Of a stretch of 64,000 nt of DNA, positions 49,901 to 61,857 are shown piece after piece. Positions within the stretch are counted from its first letter, which is position 1; each line of letters starts with the position of its first letter. The notes beneath the pieces were generated by a model. The model had not been told where the DNA came from and searched no databases. It was given only the letters and a program-made list of their open reading frames with translations. The stretch spans positions 27,697,628-27,761,627 of the forward strand of contig OZ037767.1 in the NCBI GenBank assembly GCA_964035545.1, given 5' to 3'. A program made the translations under genes and the position numbers. Source of the stretch: Bugula neritina. Lineage: Eukaryota > Bryozoa > Gymnolaemata > Cheilostomatida > Bugulidae.

Positions 49901-52375
49901 TCAACTAGCAGCAACACAGAATGTAAATATAAAGAATGCCGGCACTAAATAAATGCAATTTTATTACATGCATGTCCTGGAATTTAACGCTGTTGGTAGA
50001 GTTTATATTAGCTTGAAGAAAAATATAATAATTATTGAAGAAAATTTCTAAAGAAACGCTAAAATATTCCCTTAGGTATCATATTATACCGTGACAATAA
50101 AACTTCTCTGCCCTGCAGTTAGTAGTAGCTTGTAGTATAAAATATCTATATTTGATGTGGCAACTGTGTAATACAGTCAGGCTAAGCAGACATAGTGGGT
50201 TTATATATTTAAGAATTTATTACAGGCCAGCAACAGACATGCTATAAAAATACTGACTGAAAATGACTGTTTATGGCATAAAACTTCATACATTCTGCTT
50301 GAAATCAGGTCAAGTATTGAAACTGCTATACAGAGTGGGTAGGTGATTGCTACAGGGAGAGGCGATTGCTACAGAGAGGGTAGGTGATTGCTACAGAGAG
50401 AGCAGGCTATTGCTACAGAGAGGGTAGGCTATTGCTACAGAGAGGGTAGGTGATTGCTACAGAGAGGGTAGGTGATTGCTACAGAGAGGGTAGGTGTTTG
50501 CTACAGAGAGGGTAGGTGATCTGACACACATATCACTATTGGTAGATCTAATCCAGGAGCAGAGAAAACAACCCTAGAGCTCCTATTATTTTTCAATATA
50601 TATGATAAACTATACAGCTGCCTAATTTCATCCTCAACTGCCCTTATGTACCCCCCATCTACCCTCATATACTATCACATATTATATATTTGAATGCAAG
50701 CAACAAAAACTGTAAGTACTAAAAGATTCTGCCATCATTTCATGGTACCTGAGTAACCTGTTAGTTTAAAATATTTTATGGTCACCACCCAACCACCATC
50801 CTTATAGCCAGTATTGTGAGTATTAACTGCTACACATTAGCCAAACTGGCCTACATATTATATGGCACAACAACTAGCCATTACAACATCCGTAACTTGA
50901 TCCTGTAGGCATGCACCGTATTCCCATCATATCCTTATATGAAGATATAAAAAGTGCATTTTGATCAGCTTATGAATGCTGCTGGCTAGAGCAATGTAGT
51001 TACAAATATGCAGCAATGCTTATTCAATGCATCATGTGGTGATTCTGTAACATTTACAGCGTATATCAGAAGGCTAATGAAATGGTAACTACCCAATTAC
51101 TCTACATCATGTTTATATGGCCAGCACCATATACTATATATATGTATATATCTAGCTGCTAGCTGCTAATGTCTATCAGCCATCAATATAAACGACTTCA
51201 ACATTTAGAGATGCATTGCTAATTGCTTATTGCAACATTAATTACATAAATGAACAATGTATGAGCAGACAAACTCTGTTCTAAGTTGAAATAATAATAC
51301 AAATCAACAAATATAACCATAGGAGATGGAGTAACGTGTCTAGTGATGGATAGCTAGTAATCTGAGAATTGTACAAGGGCAGAAAATTTCAACAGAGTGG
51401 AAAAAAAATTTTCTTTTTTAAAATGAAAGCATAAAATGGTCCTTGCAATATTTTCAAGTCAAAATATATATCTAAAAAATTAACCTAGTACAGGAATAGT
51501 AAGACTTGAACTTTGTGTAGGAACTACATATTAGATATGTCTAACACAAAAATACTTTACCTTGAAATCAGTACCAATAGCCTTTTCACATTTCTCACAT
51601 TTGTTGGCAAACTTGTCTTCATAACAAGTTAAACACGTGGGTTGGTCTTGCCTCAGCACATATCTTTTACCTGCACCATTACATATACAAATTATTAATT
51701 TACCTGCATCAAGTCACAAGCTCATTACAACTAAAACGACATAATTGTATGCATCGATTGTTCCAAGGTAGTATATTTCAGGTCTGTCTTTTTGCTTTTA
51801 AAAACATGTGAACTTTTGATAAAATTTTATAGACAATCATATTTTAAATTGAAAATAATTTTTAAAATCTAATTAAAATTAAAAGAACTTTGTAATGCTT
51901 CCATTAATAAATAAACTATTTAACAAAACAGTTGGTCTATATTAATATTCTTATAACAACCATATTCTTATAGACTGTGTTTTGCTCACTACCATTTCAA
52001 TCAAGCTTACCAAAATATAATTTGAACAAAAATCATGTGTCATTCTAAAAGATGTCAAACAAAAATAAGGAATTAGAAGAATAACAGCAGATTAATTTAA
52101 TACTACTTATATAAGTTTACATTAAAACTTAATTCTACTTGAATACTTTTAGAAACTTAAATTATATACAAATTTGAAACATATGCAGCAATTAAGTGCA
52201 CAAGCGAATGTTTTTAAATAAACATATAGTCTAAAGATTCATAACAAGAATGTCTGAGAGAAATTTAAAAAAATTACAAAACAGAAAGATCAGATGTTCT
52301 ATTGGAAAACAAAAGGTGGTAATTCAACTCACCTGTGAGAGGATTGGAACATTGTGAACAGTTGTAATGCTCCAT
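46995..52375 (-). CDS. FHL: Four-and-a-half LIM domain protein (FHL family), complete
   Basis: Zinc-binding adaptor; FHL proteins bridge integrin or actin structures and transcription factors in animals. Exons: 52375-52333, 51670-51561, 49378-49204, 49068-48896, 48288-48102, 47149-46995. Phases fit, giving 280 residues, the normal FHL length (279-284). The order is the FHL hallmark. An N-terminal half LIM (YNCSQCSNPLTGKRYVL, then CLTCYEDKFANKCEKC) is followed by four full LIM domains. These are recognisable by RHWHESCFLCWGC, KFHNECFTCSEC, AYHRECFLCTGC and RQWHADCFMCAKC, and by the linkers CPDCYDGKFAQRC, CMTCYNDKFAQKC and CPDCYIKTFAKIC. The protein ends VVCPDCGKNM. All zinc-ligand Cys/His/Asp positions appear intact. 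A 5' UTR acceptor sits at 52416, so the promoter is further right, possibly in the low-complexity area. It is orthologous to the family rather than to one vertebrate FHL. Confidence 0.94.
48781..48891. repeat. ~35-bp tandem repeat, three copies
   Basis: Three diverged units built on TATCAAGTACAACTTGAGTC (CAAGTATAACTTG is an imperfect palindrome). The array begins within five bases of the donor of FHL exon 4 (exon end 48896, minus strand). Confidence 0.75.
50332..50520. repeat. 22-bp minisatellite in FHL intron 2
   Basis: Around eight copies of GATTGCTACAGAGAGGGTAG plus GT, with few variants (GGCT or TGTT for TGAT). It sits mid-intron between exons 2 and 3 of the LIM gene. Confidence 0.93.
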
Positions 52376-52734
52376 GTGGCTACAGGTGTGTTTTACTAGC
52401 TGGAGCGAAAATTACCTGAAAAGCAAATAAAAACATTACTTTATTTTATACTAATAGTATGATTATGATGCACGGTAGCTTCTAATTTGACAAAGTCCCA
52501 GGGGCAAGATGATGTTTGTCCCACTTGTCTTTTTATTATATGTTATTACGAAATAGAATTACGTTACATCATCAGATGTTTTGAATAGTTTGTGTGAATA
52601 AAGCCATCCAGTTTTAAATTAAAGGTATTAGTTGCTTTTATTATGTGCAGTCTAAAAGGTCGTCCCAAGGAAAACTGTTAGACGTTACATAGTTTCTAAT
52701 TAGACATAAACAGCACCACAAGTTGACACTGTGA

Positions 52735-53650
52735 ATGTGATACTCATAGTCATGCTCATACTGATTACCGCAACAGCAACTCTCTATGAGTTATGATTAT
52801 ACAGGGAAAAATATCATAAGCACCAGCCCCAGACTGAGTATAGTACCTACATCAAATGAACAGCTAAAGTCAACATCAGTTATAAAAACTGAACTGCCGC
52901 CTAGTAATTGCAATTGAGAAACAATGACAATTCACACCCAATTGACACTTGAAAGTTTACAAGAATGACCGCACAAAACTGGTTTTGGCCTCTGGCAGTC
53001 AGAAACTAAACTACTATTATTATTATTAAATTTAATAAGAACATAAATATTTATATTATAACAATTTGAATTACTATAACTATAAGTTTAAGTATCAGTA
53101 TAATAGAACAAATAGTAATACTAAATGATTAAGCATAAGACATAAAAATAACTAAAAGCATAAGATTAAGTATAACATTTAGTTTAACTTCAAATAGACG
53201 TGGTAACACTATTGGTATTAGTATTACTATAACTATTACTATTAGGTTACTATTAGTATTAGTATTACGATTAAATTTACTCTTAACGTTACCAATACTA
53301 ATAGTTATAGTAATAATATTACTATAAGTATAAACTTCAAATTAAATGTAGAAAATGAAACTAAAATAATTATAAAAATGCTAATCACTTTCAATTAATC
53401 ATAGTGTTAATCATAATGATAATGAAACTTAAAGTTAAACTACAGTATGAGTATCAGTGTGAGCATCAGTATTAGTATTAGAATAACAATATACGCTATT
53501 AGTATTACACTAATAGTTATAGTATTACTATTAGTATTACTATTACTATTAGTATTACTATCAGTATTACTATTATAAATATATTTAATTTTTATGCTCA
53601 CACTGACGGTGACTATTGACTTTGAGTATCAGTATTGTATTCACAAAAAC
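52735..53650. repeat. AGTAAT/ATTAGT low-complexity tract upstream of FHL
   Basis: Blocks include GTGATACTCATAGTCATGC (52737), TTGGTATTAGTATTACTATAACTATTAC (split by variants, 53210-53280), ACCAATACTAATAGTTATAG (53300) and ATTAGTATTACTATTAC (53520-53570). Orientation switches between the 53220 and 53300 blocks. The unit family is the same as at 6540-7390 and 28920-29250. Confidence 0.75.
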
Positions 53651-54784
53651 CTGTTAGACTTAGTCATTGGTGTTATAAATATAAACACTTCTATTCACAT
53701 TTAATTTTATGATATTCGCATGACAATAAGGCAGTTCCAAGTGTACGTGATGCCCATGACGATAGCTATTGAATCATTCATTCACTGATTCAGACAATCA
53801 CAATGTCATTGTCACTGTGATGATCCTGTCATTGTGATTCACCCACGAAACGCAACCGTTTAAAAATTGCTAGAAAGCAGCACCGAGTTGGGGATAACTG
53901 AGTGCAGAGTTTGCATAGCCATAATTGTCCAAATTTCAAACCCTAACGCCAGACTCGAAACTCCAAACTAATGAATGCACTAGATGATCATTAGCTCCGT
54001 GCTGCTTCTAGCCATTTTTTAACTTTCTTTATGTCAATAAACTTGCTAACTCTCTTCGCTAAACTTGCCTATGTTCCATAATGCGGTGCAATAAGCCTTA
54101 GTTCAATTAAATGTGCGAAGTTGGCCAACAGGTGCAATTGCCAGTTTACAATTATTATAAAATATAAATTACTAGTTTTGAATCAGATAAATTTATTCAT
54201 TTGCCAGTACGATTATAATATTATTCCCATTGGATTAATTTTAGACGCGTAGTGTTTCTGAGTGAAGTCATAATAATAACAATAATATTGTGTTGGAATG
54301 TCCATTATGTGACGAGCAGGAGTTGAGAGCCACTTCTGCAAGTTCGTAGTATAATTAGTATATGCTTAGTTATTCTATGATACATGTTTTATACAATGAT
54401 TATAAATAGTATTGAGTAATCCAGTATTTATAATCACTATTTGTTAATAATGGCAACATTAATTCTGACTGTTCTTATAAAAATCCTTTCATTCCCTAAA
54501 TACACCAATAATAGATTTTACAATGATGTGACCGAGTTACGAGCCAAAGCTTTTTGAGATTCCATAAAGCACGTCACTATAATCTCACAAACAACTCTTT
54601 CATGATCTGCCTTCATGTTGCAACACATCGAAATCTGTATTCCTGCCATAGACGACAACTAATGGGTTTTCGTAATAAATATAATTGCTCCATCAATTTT
54701 ATTAGGTCATGTGATTAAAAGTTGCACAGTAGAGTTTTAAATTGGACATTTTAATTTGAGCTAAACAAATAGAACTTTACATTC

Positions 54785-54931
54785 AGGTGCAGTAGTGGAG
54801 AAATTTCAATAGCCTAAATTCTTTGATTTTCTTTATAAATTTCGGTTTGGGGTGTGGGTTGAAATTTTCACTGAAACATTTTTAATCTAGAACACAGGCT
54901 TTTCGCAATTTCTCTATTACTGCATCTACCT
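54785..54931. mobile_element. Foldback MITE, copy 1
   Basis: Ends are inverted: left AGGTGCAGTAGTGGAGAAAT runs into TTCAATAGCCT; the right end read on the minus strand gives AGGTAGATGCAGTAATAGAG, then AAATTGCGAAAAGCCT. The interior includes TTTTAATCTAGAACACAGGC, shared with the copy at 62633. There is no coding capacity. A target duplication is not obvious. Confidence 0.7.
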
Positions 54932-55114
54932 CAAGTTTGGTCCTGTAAAAAGTTGTCTTATGAAATAAGGCAGGCATGTTTCATATACAAATGTCAAATC
55001 AAAATTTATGAGCTCAGGCTAAAAGAAAAATTCTGCAGGCAACAGCTATGAACAGTGTAGGTTGCATGGAACTAATATATAGGAAACAATATAGTGTAAT
55101 ATACCATTCTTGAA

Positions 55115-55310
55115 CAGGGAGCAATCACGATCTGGTGGGAAAGGTGCTAGCGCTAGGTTATGGGTTCAAAGCCCATTAAGGCAGTTGGTGGTGTCAGAAA
55201 AGGCATCGTGGTAAAATTGCTAAAAGCATAACATTTAGGTGTAGGACTACAGCGTCTAGATAAGGAAGGTGAGAAATAGAGAGAAATCTGGAAAAGCCTG
55301 TGTTCTAGAC
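55115..55310 (+). mobile_element. tRNA-derived SINE-like repeat with partial MITE end
   Basis: A box-like TGGTGGGAAAGG (55133-55144) and B box GGTTCAAAGCC (55163-55173, fits GGTTCRANNCC) have pol III spacing but no full cloverleaf. Downstream, 55266-55310 (GAGAAATAGAGAGAAATCTG, then GAAAAGCCTGTGTTCTAGA) matches the right end of the foldback MITE in reverse orientation. Confidence 0.5.
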
Positions 55311-58300
55311 AACAAACATTGCAGTCATACGTCTCCAGTTCTACACCTGCCCCTGCTTTCTTAACATTGCTATTGTAACAAACATAGGCAACATATCCAG
55401 TTGGTTTGTAAACCAACATATTAGTTACCATCGTATTAGGTTAGGTATCTTGTAAACAACTCAACACACGACTGTAGAGTATAGACTATAATAGTCCATA
55501 ATCTTCAGACTATAATACATAACCTTTTATAGGAAGAAATGTAGCTGAAACACATGAATTATACACACAAAAGTAGCTACTCTTTATTCCATAGCAGATC
55601 TTATGCAGCAAACCTGTCTAACACATTATTTGTTAAACTAGCCATCAAAATTGAAGCCATTATTTTCTCTAAAAATGAATGTAACTTGAAAAACTCACCA
55701 CTTACTTGGATAGCTGGTCTGTTAGTACACTCTACAAGCAGATGATTAGAGATACCAGCTTAGCACTACAACTGAATCTAGCACGTAGCACATACCACAC
55801 AAGTAGTAAAGTAATAATATATCCAATCTGGCGTGTAAATATACATTCCCATTGTGAATCTACTTATAGATAAGTAGCCAATCAACTCACTCAAGCCGGT
55901 AATAATAGTATTCTCCGGTAATATACATATTATAAAGGTTAGTGGGTTTTGCTCAGAGCTTGCCTAATAATGGCAATGATTAGAATAATTATACATAACC
56001 CGGTTTAGAAACTAAATAGTGCGTAGATATGAATAGCCTTCCAATATAATTCTGAAACAGTAGTTGGTATATAATGGCGTAATAGTTATATAATAATGGT
56101 AGTAATATAACTTTTAAGTTCAGAAATAGTGCTAAATATAGTAATAGCGTTGAAACTAGCTTTTAGCTAAATACTGTAACATTCCATAAAGCTGCTACCA
56201 AGATTGCGAAGTAATGTTATAAAGCTTACATCGATATCAGCTTTTACAAGCTGGTTCTGAACTTTAATGATGTTATTGGAGCAGAACGACTAGCATTGAA
56301 GTTTCATAAAGAGCTGCAGTTTCCTCTCAACAAATAACAAGCGACTTCAGGGTGAATTTGATGCCAGTATAGAATACACTATACAACAAGTTCATGATCT
56401 CCTAGAGATAAGAGCAGTGTCATCATGGTCTGTTATAGTTTATTACTCTATTATTCAAAAGAATTAAGAAGCGAAGTATTTGAAAACATCAGCCCACGTC
56501 CGTTGCACAACTCAATGCAAAAGCAATTACATCATATAGCTTCATTGCCTAAAGTTTGATCACAAGCCTGGATACCTGAGTTTAATTCATTTCGTGGAAA
56601 GTTCTGAATTGATAACTAACTGTTAAACAAGTCTAGGACTACCATGAATTGCACTGAGTACAGAGATTTGGAACTGCTGTCAGCTCAACTCTATCAGTTG
56701 CTGACCTGACCTTTAGAATAATTATATTATATTTCAATGATTGAAAATTGACTCGTGTCAATGCTCTTAATTTAGCTGATAAGATAACATCAAATATTCC
56801 AGAAAGTTCCTTGCCTGCAGAGTAAACTAAATTACATTGGGGTTAGAACCCTTCTCCAAGCAGATGTATTTATGTTAGAATTCACTGCCTCTAATATACA
56901 GATGGTTAGAAGCATGTTATACTCTTATTAGTATAGTATATGTTGCATGTATGCATGTTTAATCTAAAGCCATTAATTATTATAGACCTCCCTGTTGCCT
57001 ACTCAGTTGCAGCATTCTACATATCAAATGCCTGTCTAATGTACATATCGGCTGCCTACAGCTATACCTGTTTCTTCAAGTGAGTTAATTAGCAGACGAT
57101 ACATGGAAAGATGGGCAGGTAGGTGTTTGATGAAATGCTCTAATCCTAGAACTCAAAAACAATTAATTAGTATGATTGTGAGCTCTCATAAATATACATC
57201 ACACCCAAGACTACATACACCCTTGTGTAAATTGTTGAGATGAAGCTTTAATAATGAGTGGACAACTCTTAAGTGAATTTTATTTAGCTCATGATTAAAA
57301 TGAAATAATTTACGTATATTTATATAATCTGAATTATATATTGTCAAAGTAGGCAGCTATAAAATAATAGTTTTAGTTTTGCAATCAAATGAACTGACTA
57401 CATGCATGTGTTGTAAAATTAAAATTGAAGTAAGGTAACTCAATCGAGGTTATATATTTATGGTAGCATTGTAAGTAATTGCAAATTGTATTGAAAGAGC
57501 AAAAATGTTTATGTAATACACCGCTTGCTATGACATATAATGTAGCAATCTCTATCTCCAGCTCTCTTCCGGATGCCAACGCATTAATAGCTTACACTAC
57601 GACAACTTAGTATATTGTGTTATAAATCTTGTACTGAAAATTCTCTTTAATGTATAAAGTATTTTACGAATGTGTATAATTATTAGGATGAACTTCTGAA
57701 TTGAACAAACATAAGAAGGAAAATATTTTAAGATTCAACATCCTAACACTTTAAAAATTGTTAGAAATGACAAATATGGTAGTTATCTCCCCAAATGACC
57801 CAGCTTGGCCTCATTTGAGATAACAAGTGTGATAATAGAAATTCATAGTACCATAACATAGCACAGTTTTAGAGCTTTAGGTCAATTCAGCTAAACACAA
57901 TTATTACTTTAGTCCAGCTTCTAAATTCAAACCACTTTGTGTGTTATTGTTCTACAGCAATGATTGTACCAATGGTTTTTATTAGTTATCTTCTCTTTGG
58001 AGTCAAAAGAAGTAGAAGACCTTTGCAAAGATCTAATTAAAGCTGCTTTGCACATTGCATACATTTTTTATCTTTATACACTTTTCATTTACAAAATAAT
58101 TTGATTATATACCTAATTCCCTATTTTATAAGAAGGAATATTTTGTAGCTAGCATATTAGTTAGTACAAGCTCTGAAAACAATGTATATTAATGTATTCT
58201 CAAAACTACATTCTAAATATATTATATATACTTTCTGCAGTATTAAAAGAAGTCATTTAATATTTCTGCTAGAGCCATTAACTTGTCTGATAACTTAAAA

Positions 58301-58746
58301 ATATGAGTTACTGAATTGGAAGCACAATCGACTAAATGAATATTTGTTTTAAAATTACATCTGCAAGTAAATTTTTGGTTGCAGGAGTTATTTCTCTTGT
58401 ATATGTTGCAGTTTCCTGTATAATTATTAGAAAATTAATTATCCACAAATAACAATATAATCATAGATCCAGTCATACATTTAGAGTAAATTTTAATAAA
58501 GCCTAATTTATCACACACCTAGCACCATAGACTTAGAGAGTTGGAACATACCACTGTATGTATGTAAACTCTGTATCAGTATTGACGTCTGCAGCAATAC
58601 TAGTTGGTGATTAATGGAAGATCATGGTTGGTTGATCTCACTCCATACTAGCCACCATCCCTATTAGGTAAAACACGCAATCATTTGACACTAATCTCTA
58701 GCACATAGAATACTGTTCATATGGCTGAAAATATATATCGCTAGTC

Positions 58747-61700
58747 ATGTTGGAGGGCAGACATAAATCGTTAGCTCTTGGGATGGGAAGGGTTGCCTGT
58801 GTGGTCATTATTCTGTTAGTCTGCAGTGGTAAGAAAACTTTTCATCAAAATTTAATACAAGTTCAAGCAAACAGTCATCATTACAGTCTTATTTTATTAC
58901 AAAAAGATACCCTTTTCTTGTTCAGTGAGTATAAGAAATAAACTTAACTCACTACAATGCGCGTTACTGTATTTTTCAGCAAATGGCACTGGCTACCAGA
59001 TTCAAGAGACCGTATCTCAAACAAACTCTGGAGTCATAATCAGAATAGCAGACATGGTGACCGCTTGTAACAGAGAAACCAGAGGGAGTCATCCTAACAT
59101 TCAGTCCTTTGTTTTCAATTTCTGGGAATCTGGGTGTTACTTTCACAGCCCTCATACCAAGTATCCAACTCTATTCAATGACATCCTTAGATCCCTAAGG
59201 CTATGTTCGACTCCGTGCTCTACAACCCTGAGATACACGCTGCCACTTCTCAACTGTGATGGTCAGCAGTTTCCCAACACTTTCTCTATTAACTACGAAT
59301 GTGCTCCTGCCTGGCAGAACTCAATAGTTCTTACCACAACCACTGAAGCAGCATCAACACCTTCTTCTACTACTCTACCTTCCAGGAATACTGAGAGTAC
59401 CAGCTCATTGGCAACTCTGCCTGTAACACCACGGCAAACTACAACTGCCGCGAGAACAACCACAACACCACCAGTAACAACCACAAGTAGACCAACCACT
59501 ACAAGAGCTCCCACAACAACCACAAGAGCCACTACAACCACTACAAGAGCCACCACAACTACTACAAGAGCCTCTACAGCAACTACAAGAGCTCCCACAA
59601 CCACTACCAGAGCTCCCATAACAACTACCAGAGCTCCCACAACAACTACAAGAGCCATCCCAACAACAGCTCTGCCGAGTATTGTATGGCCACAGACACC
59701 ATTACTAATTACTCCTCCACCTACAACCAGAACTGCCAGAAGCACAAACACAGCAACAGAAAGCTCAATAAATCTCGGAGAAGGAACAACTACAAGTAGG
59801 CTGTTGGAGGATATAACTACATCAATTTCACTAGCATCAAGGTTACGGAGGACTCGGTTACGTCAAACATCAGTTAGTAGTTTAACAACTACTACAGCAG
59901 CCACAACCACTACTACAGAACCCACAACCACCACTAAAGAACCCACAACTACTACTACAGAACCCACAACTACTACTACAGGACCCACAACTACTACTAC
60001 AGGTAAACCAGTTTCACAGACGGACAATTTTAAGAAATAAGTACTTGCTTTCATATGACAAAATACTCAAGGAGAGCTATATAATTTATGTAGAACGGAT
60101 GCTTGTGTGATACAGTTTTTCATGCACCAATTTGTTATGGAAGGAATAATTAAATTGATTCATTTATTAATGTGTGATATTATCAAGTTGACGGCTGGGC
60201 TAGTTTTCTTCACAAATTACTATTTCGAAAGCATAAAAAGTAATAAAGAAAATTAAAATACGTACTCATGCCAAATGATTTGCTCATCCAAAAGATAAAT
60301 ATACGTCTTCGCTATACACATGCAGTGGCACTTGAAGCTTGAAAACCCTTTAATGTTTAATTCAGTTAAACTCTCTGAAATCGTTGAGCAATGATTCATT
60401 TGCTTTTTAATTAAGAAGAAGTTGATTACTTTAAGGATTAAAGTTTAGCCTGCAATTTTCCTTTATAACTCAAATTTTAGTGTTCAGGTTTTTGTAATTT
60501 CTTTGTAGTTGAAGAAGACAACGCTGGACTTCAGCTGGTGGCGGAACAGCGCCGTAGCAACATCGGGTTTCTATACGCTGACTTAAACGCCATCACGTGC
60601 GATAATCTGACTAACTTGCACATCCTGAAGTTGGATGGAGAGGGTAGACAGGTAAGTTTTATATCTAGCATACTCATTGTGAATTTGAACCACACCTACA
60701 TGTAGTTTAGGTTGACTTGCATCTTTACATGGGTTCAAGGTGACATGAAGGTCAACATTTGCTAGGACATGTTTTTCCCACTATTGATGCATCGAAATGA
60801 AAACAGTTGCACCATCCACACGAATTACACATTGGACAGCTCCTCCCAACTATGTGACAGGCGTATGCAACTAACAACCGCATAGGAATAAATTATCTCA
60901 GGCTGGAAGTGTGAAGACAAGGCTGTATGCATATAGGCTGAGTGTCAAACCGAAATCTTAGCCTTTAGAACTGTTGACCTTACAAGTTTTGTTGAACAAT
61001 CTACTACCTCAACACTCTTTAGTCTATGCAGTTAGTTGAATTTAAATGTTCCCCTATATTTTTATTATTTGATTGTAGTGTGTGATAGAGGCTTGAGGAT
61101 ATATGACTAATAAAACAATTGTATATTATCTTGGCATAATATAATGGCATGCAATGAAACAGTGACATGCACATGAATCTAACATAAATACAGTAAAACA
61201 ATAGTTAACTCCTTTTTAGACAATTCAACATTTTAAAACAGGCTCATGATAAAATCACGTATCCTTGGCTACGACAGAAAAAGTTACCTTTTAATTATAG
61301 TTGCATTTAATTGTATAATGTCGGTTACATTATTCTAAATTATTTTAATGTTGTAATCAAAGTTATAGTGCTGTGAAATTTTAGGTTTCAATAGCCTCTT
61401 TAACAATCAACACCATGAATGACTCAGACTGTATAAATACAAATAAATTTATTGTGCCAACATACTGAATGTCGCAAAGCTTGCTGTGACACTTGGAATA
61501 ATTGCTATTGGCTTACAATAATCATTGATGTCAAATAATTATACATGTCTCATCATAGTTCCTCAAACTTAAGGAACTTGGTATTTTTAAGAAATGAAAA
61601 TGGGTTTTTGGAGCTTTTCCTTAAATTACTTAATCCATGGCATTTGCATTACTAGGCTTTGTGTGTTTGTGTGTGTGTTTGTGTGTGTGTTTGTGTGTGT

Positions 61701-61775
61701 GTTTGTGTGTGTGTTTGTGTGTGTGTTTGTGTGTGTGTTTGTGTGTGTGTTTGTGTGTGTGTTTGTGTGTGTGTT

Positions 61776-61857
<82 letters not shown>

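Larger units (their letters stand above)
52376..58746. other. Gene-poor region upstream of the FHL gene and the lectin/mucin gene
   Basis: Starts with FHL 5' UTR sequence (acceptor at 52416). It then holds the low-complexity tract (52735-53650), a foldback MITE (54785-54931), a tRNA-derived repeat (55115-55310) and otherwise unremarkable AT-rich DNA from 55.4 to 58.7 kb. No exon with family resemblance was found on either strand. An unseen non-coding first exon of FHL is expected here. Confidence 0.6.

Noticed and set aside
50332-50520. Regular 22-bp repeats as a CRISPR-like array
   Set aside because: Units are directly adjacent with no spacers, and the host is an animal genome.
59293-59751. 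Val-rich minus-strand open frame
   Set aside because: Shadow of the Thr-rich coding exon on the plus strand.
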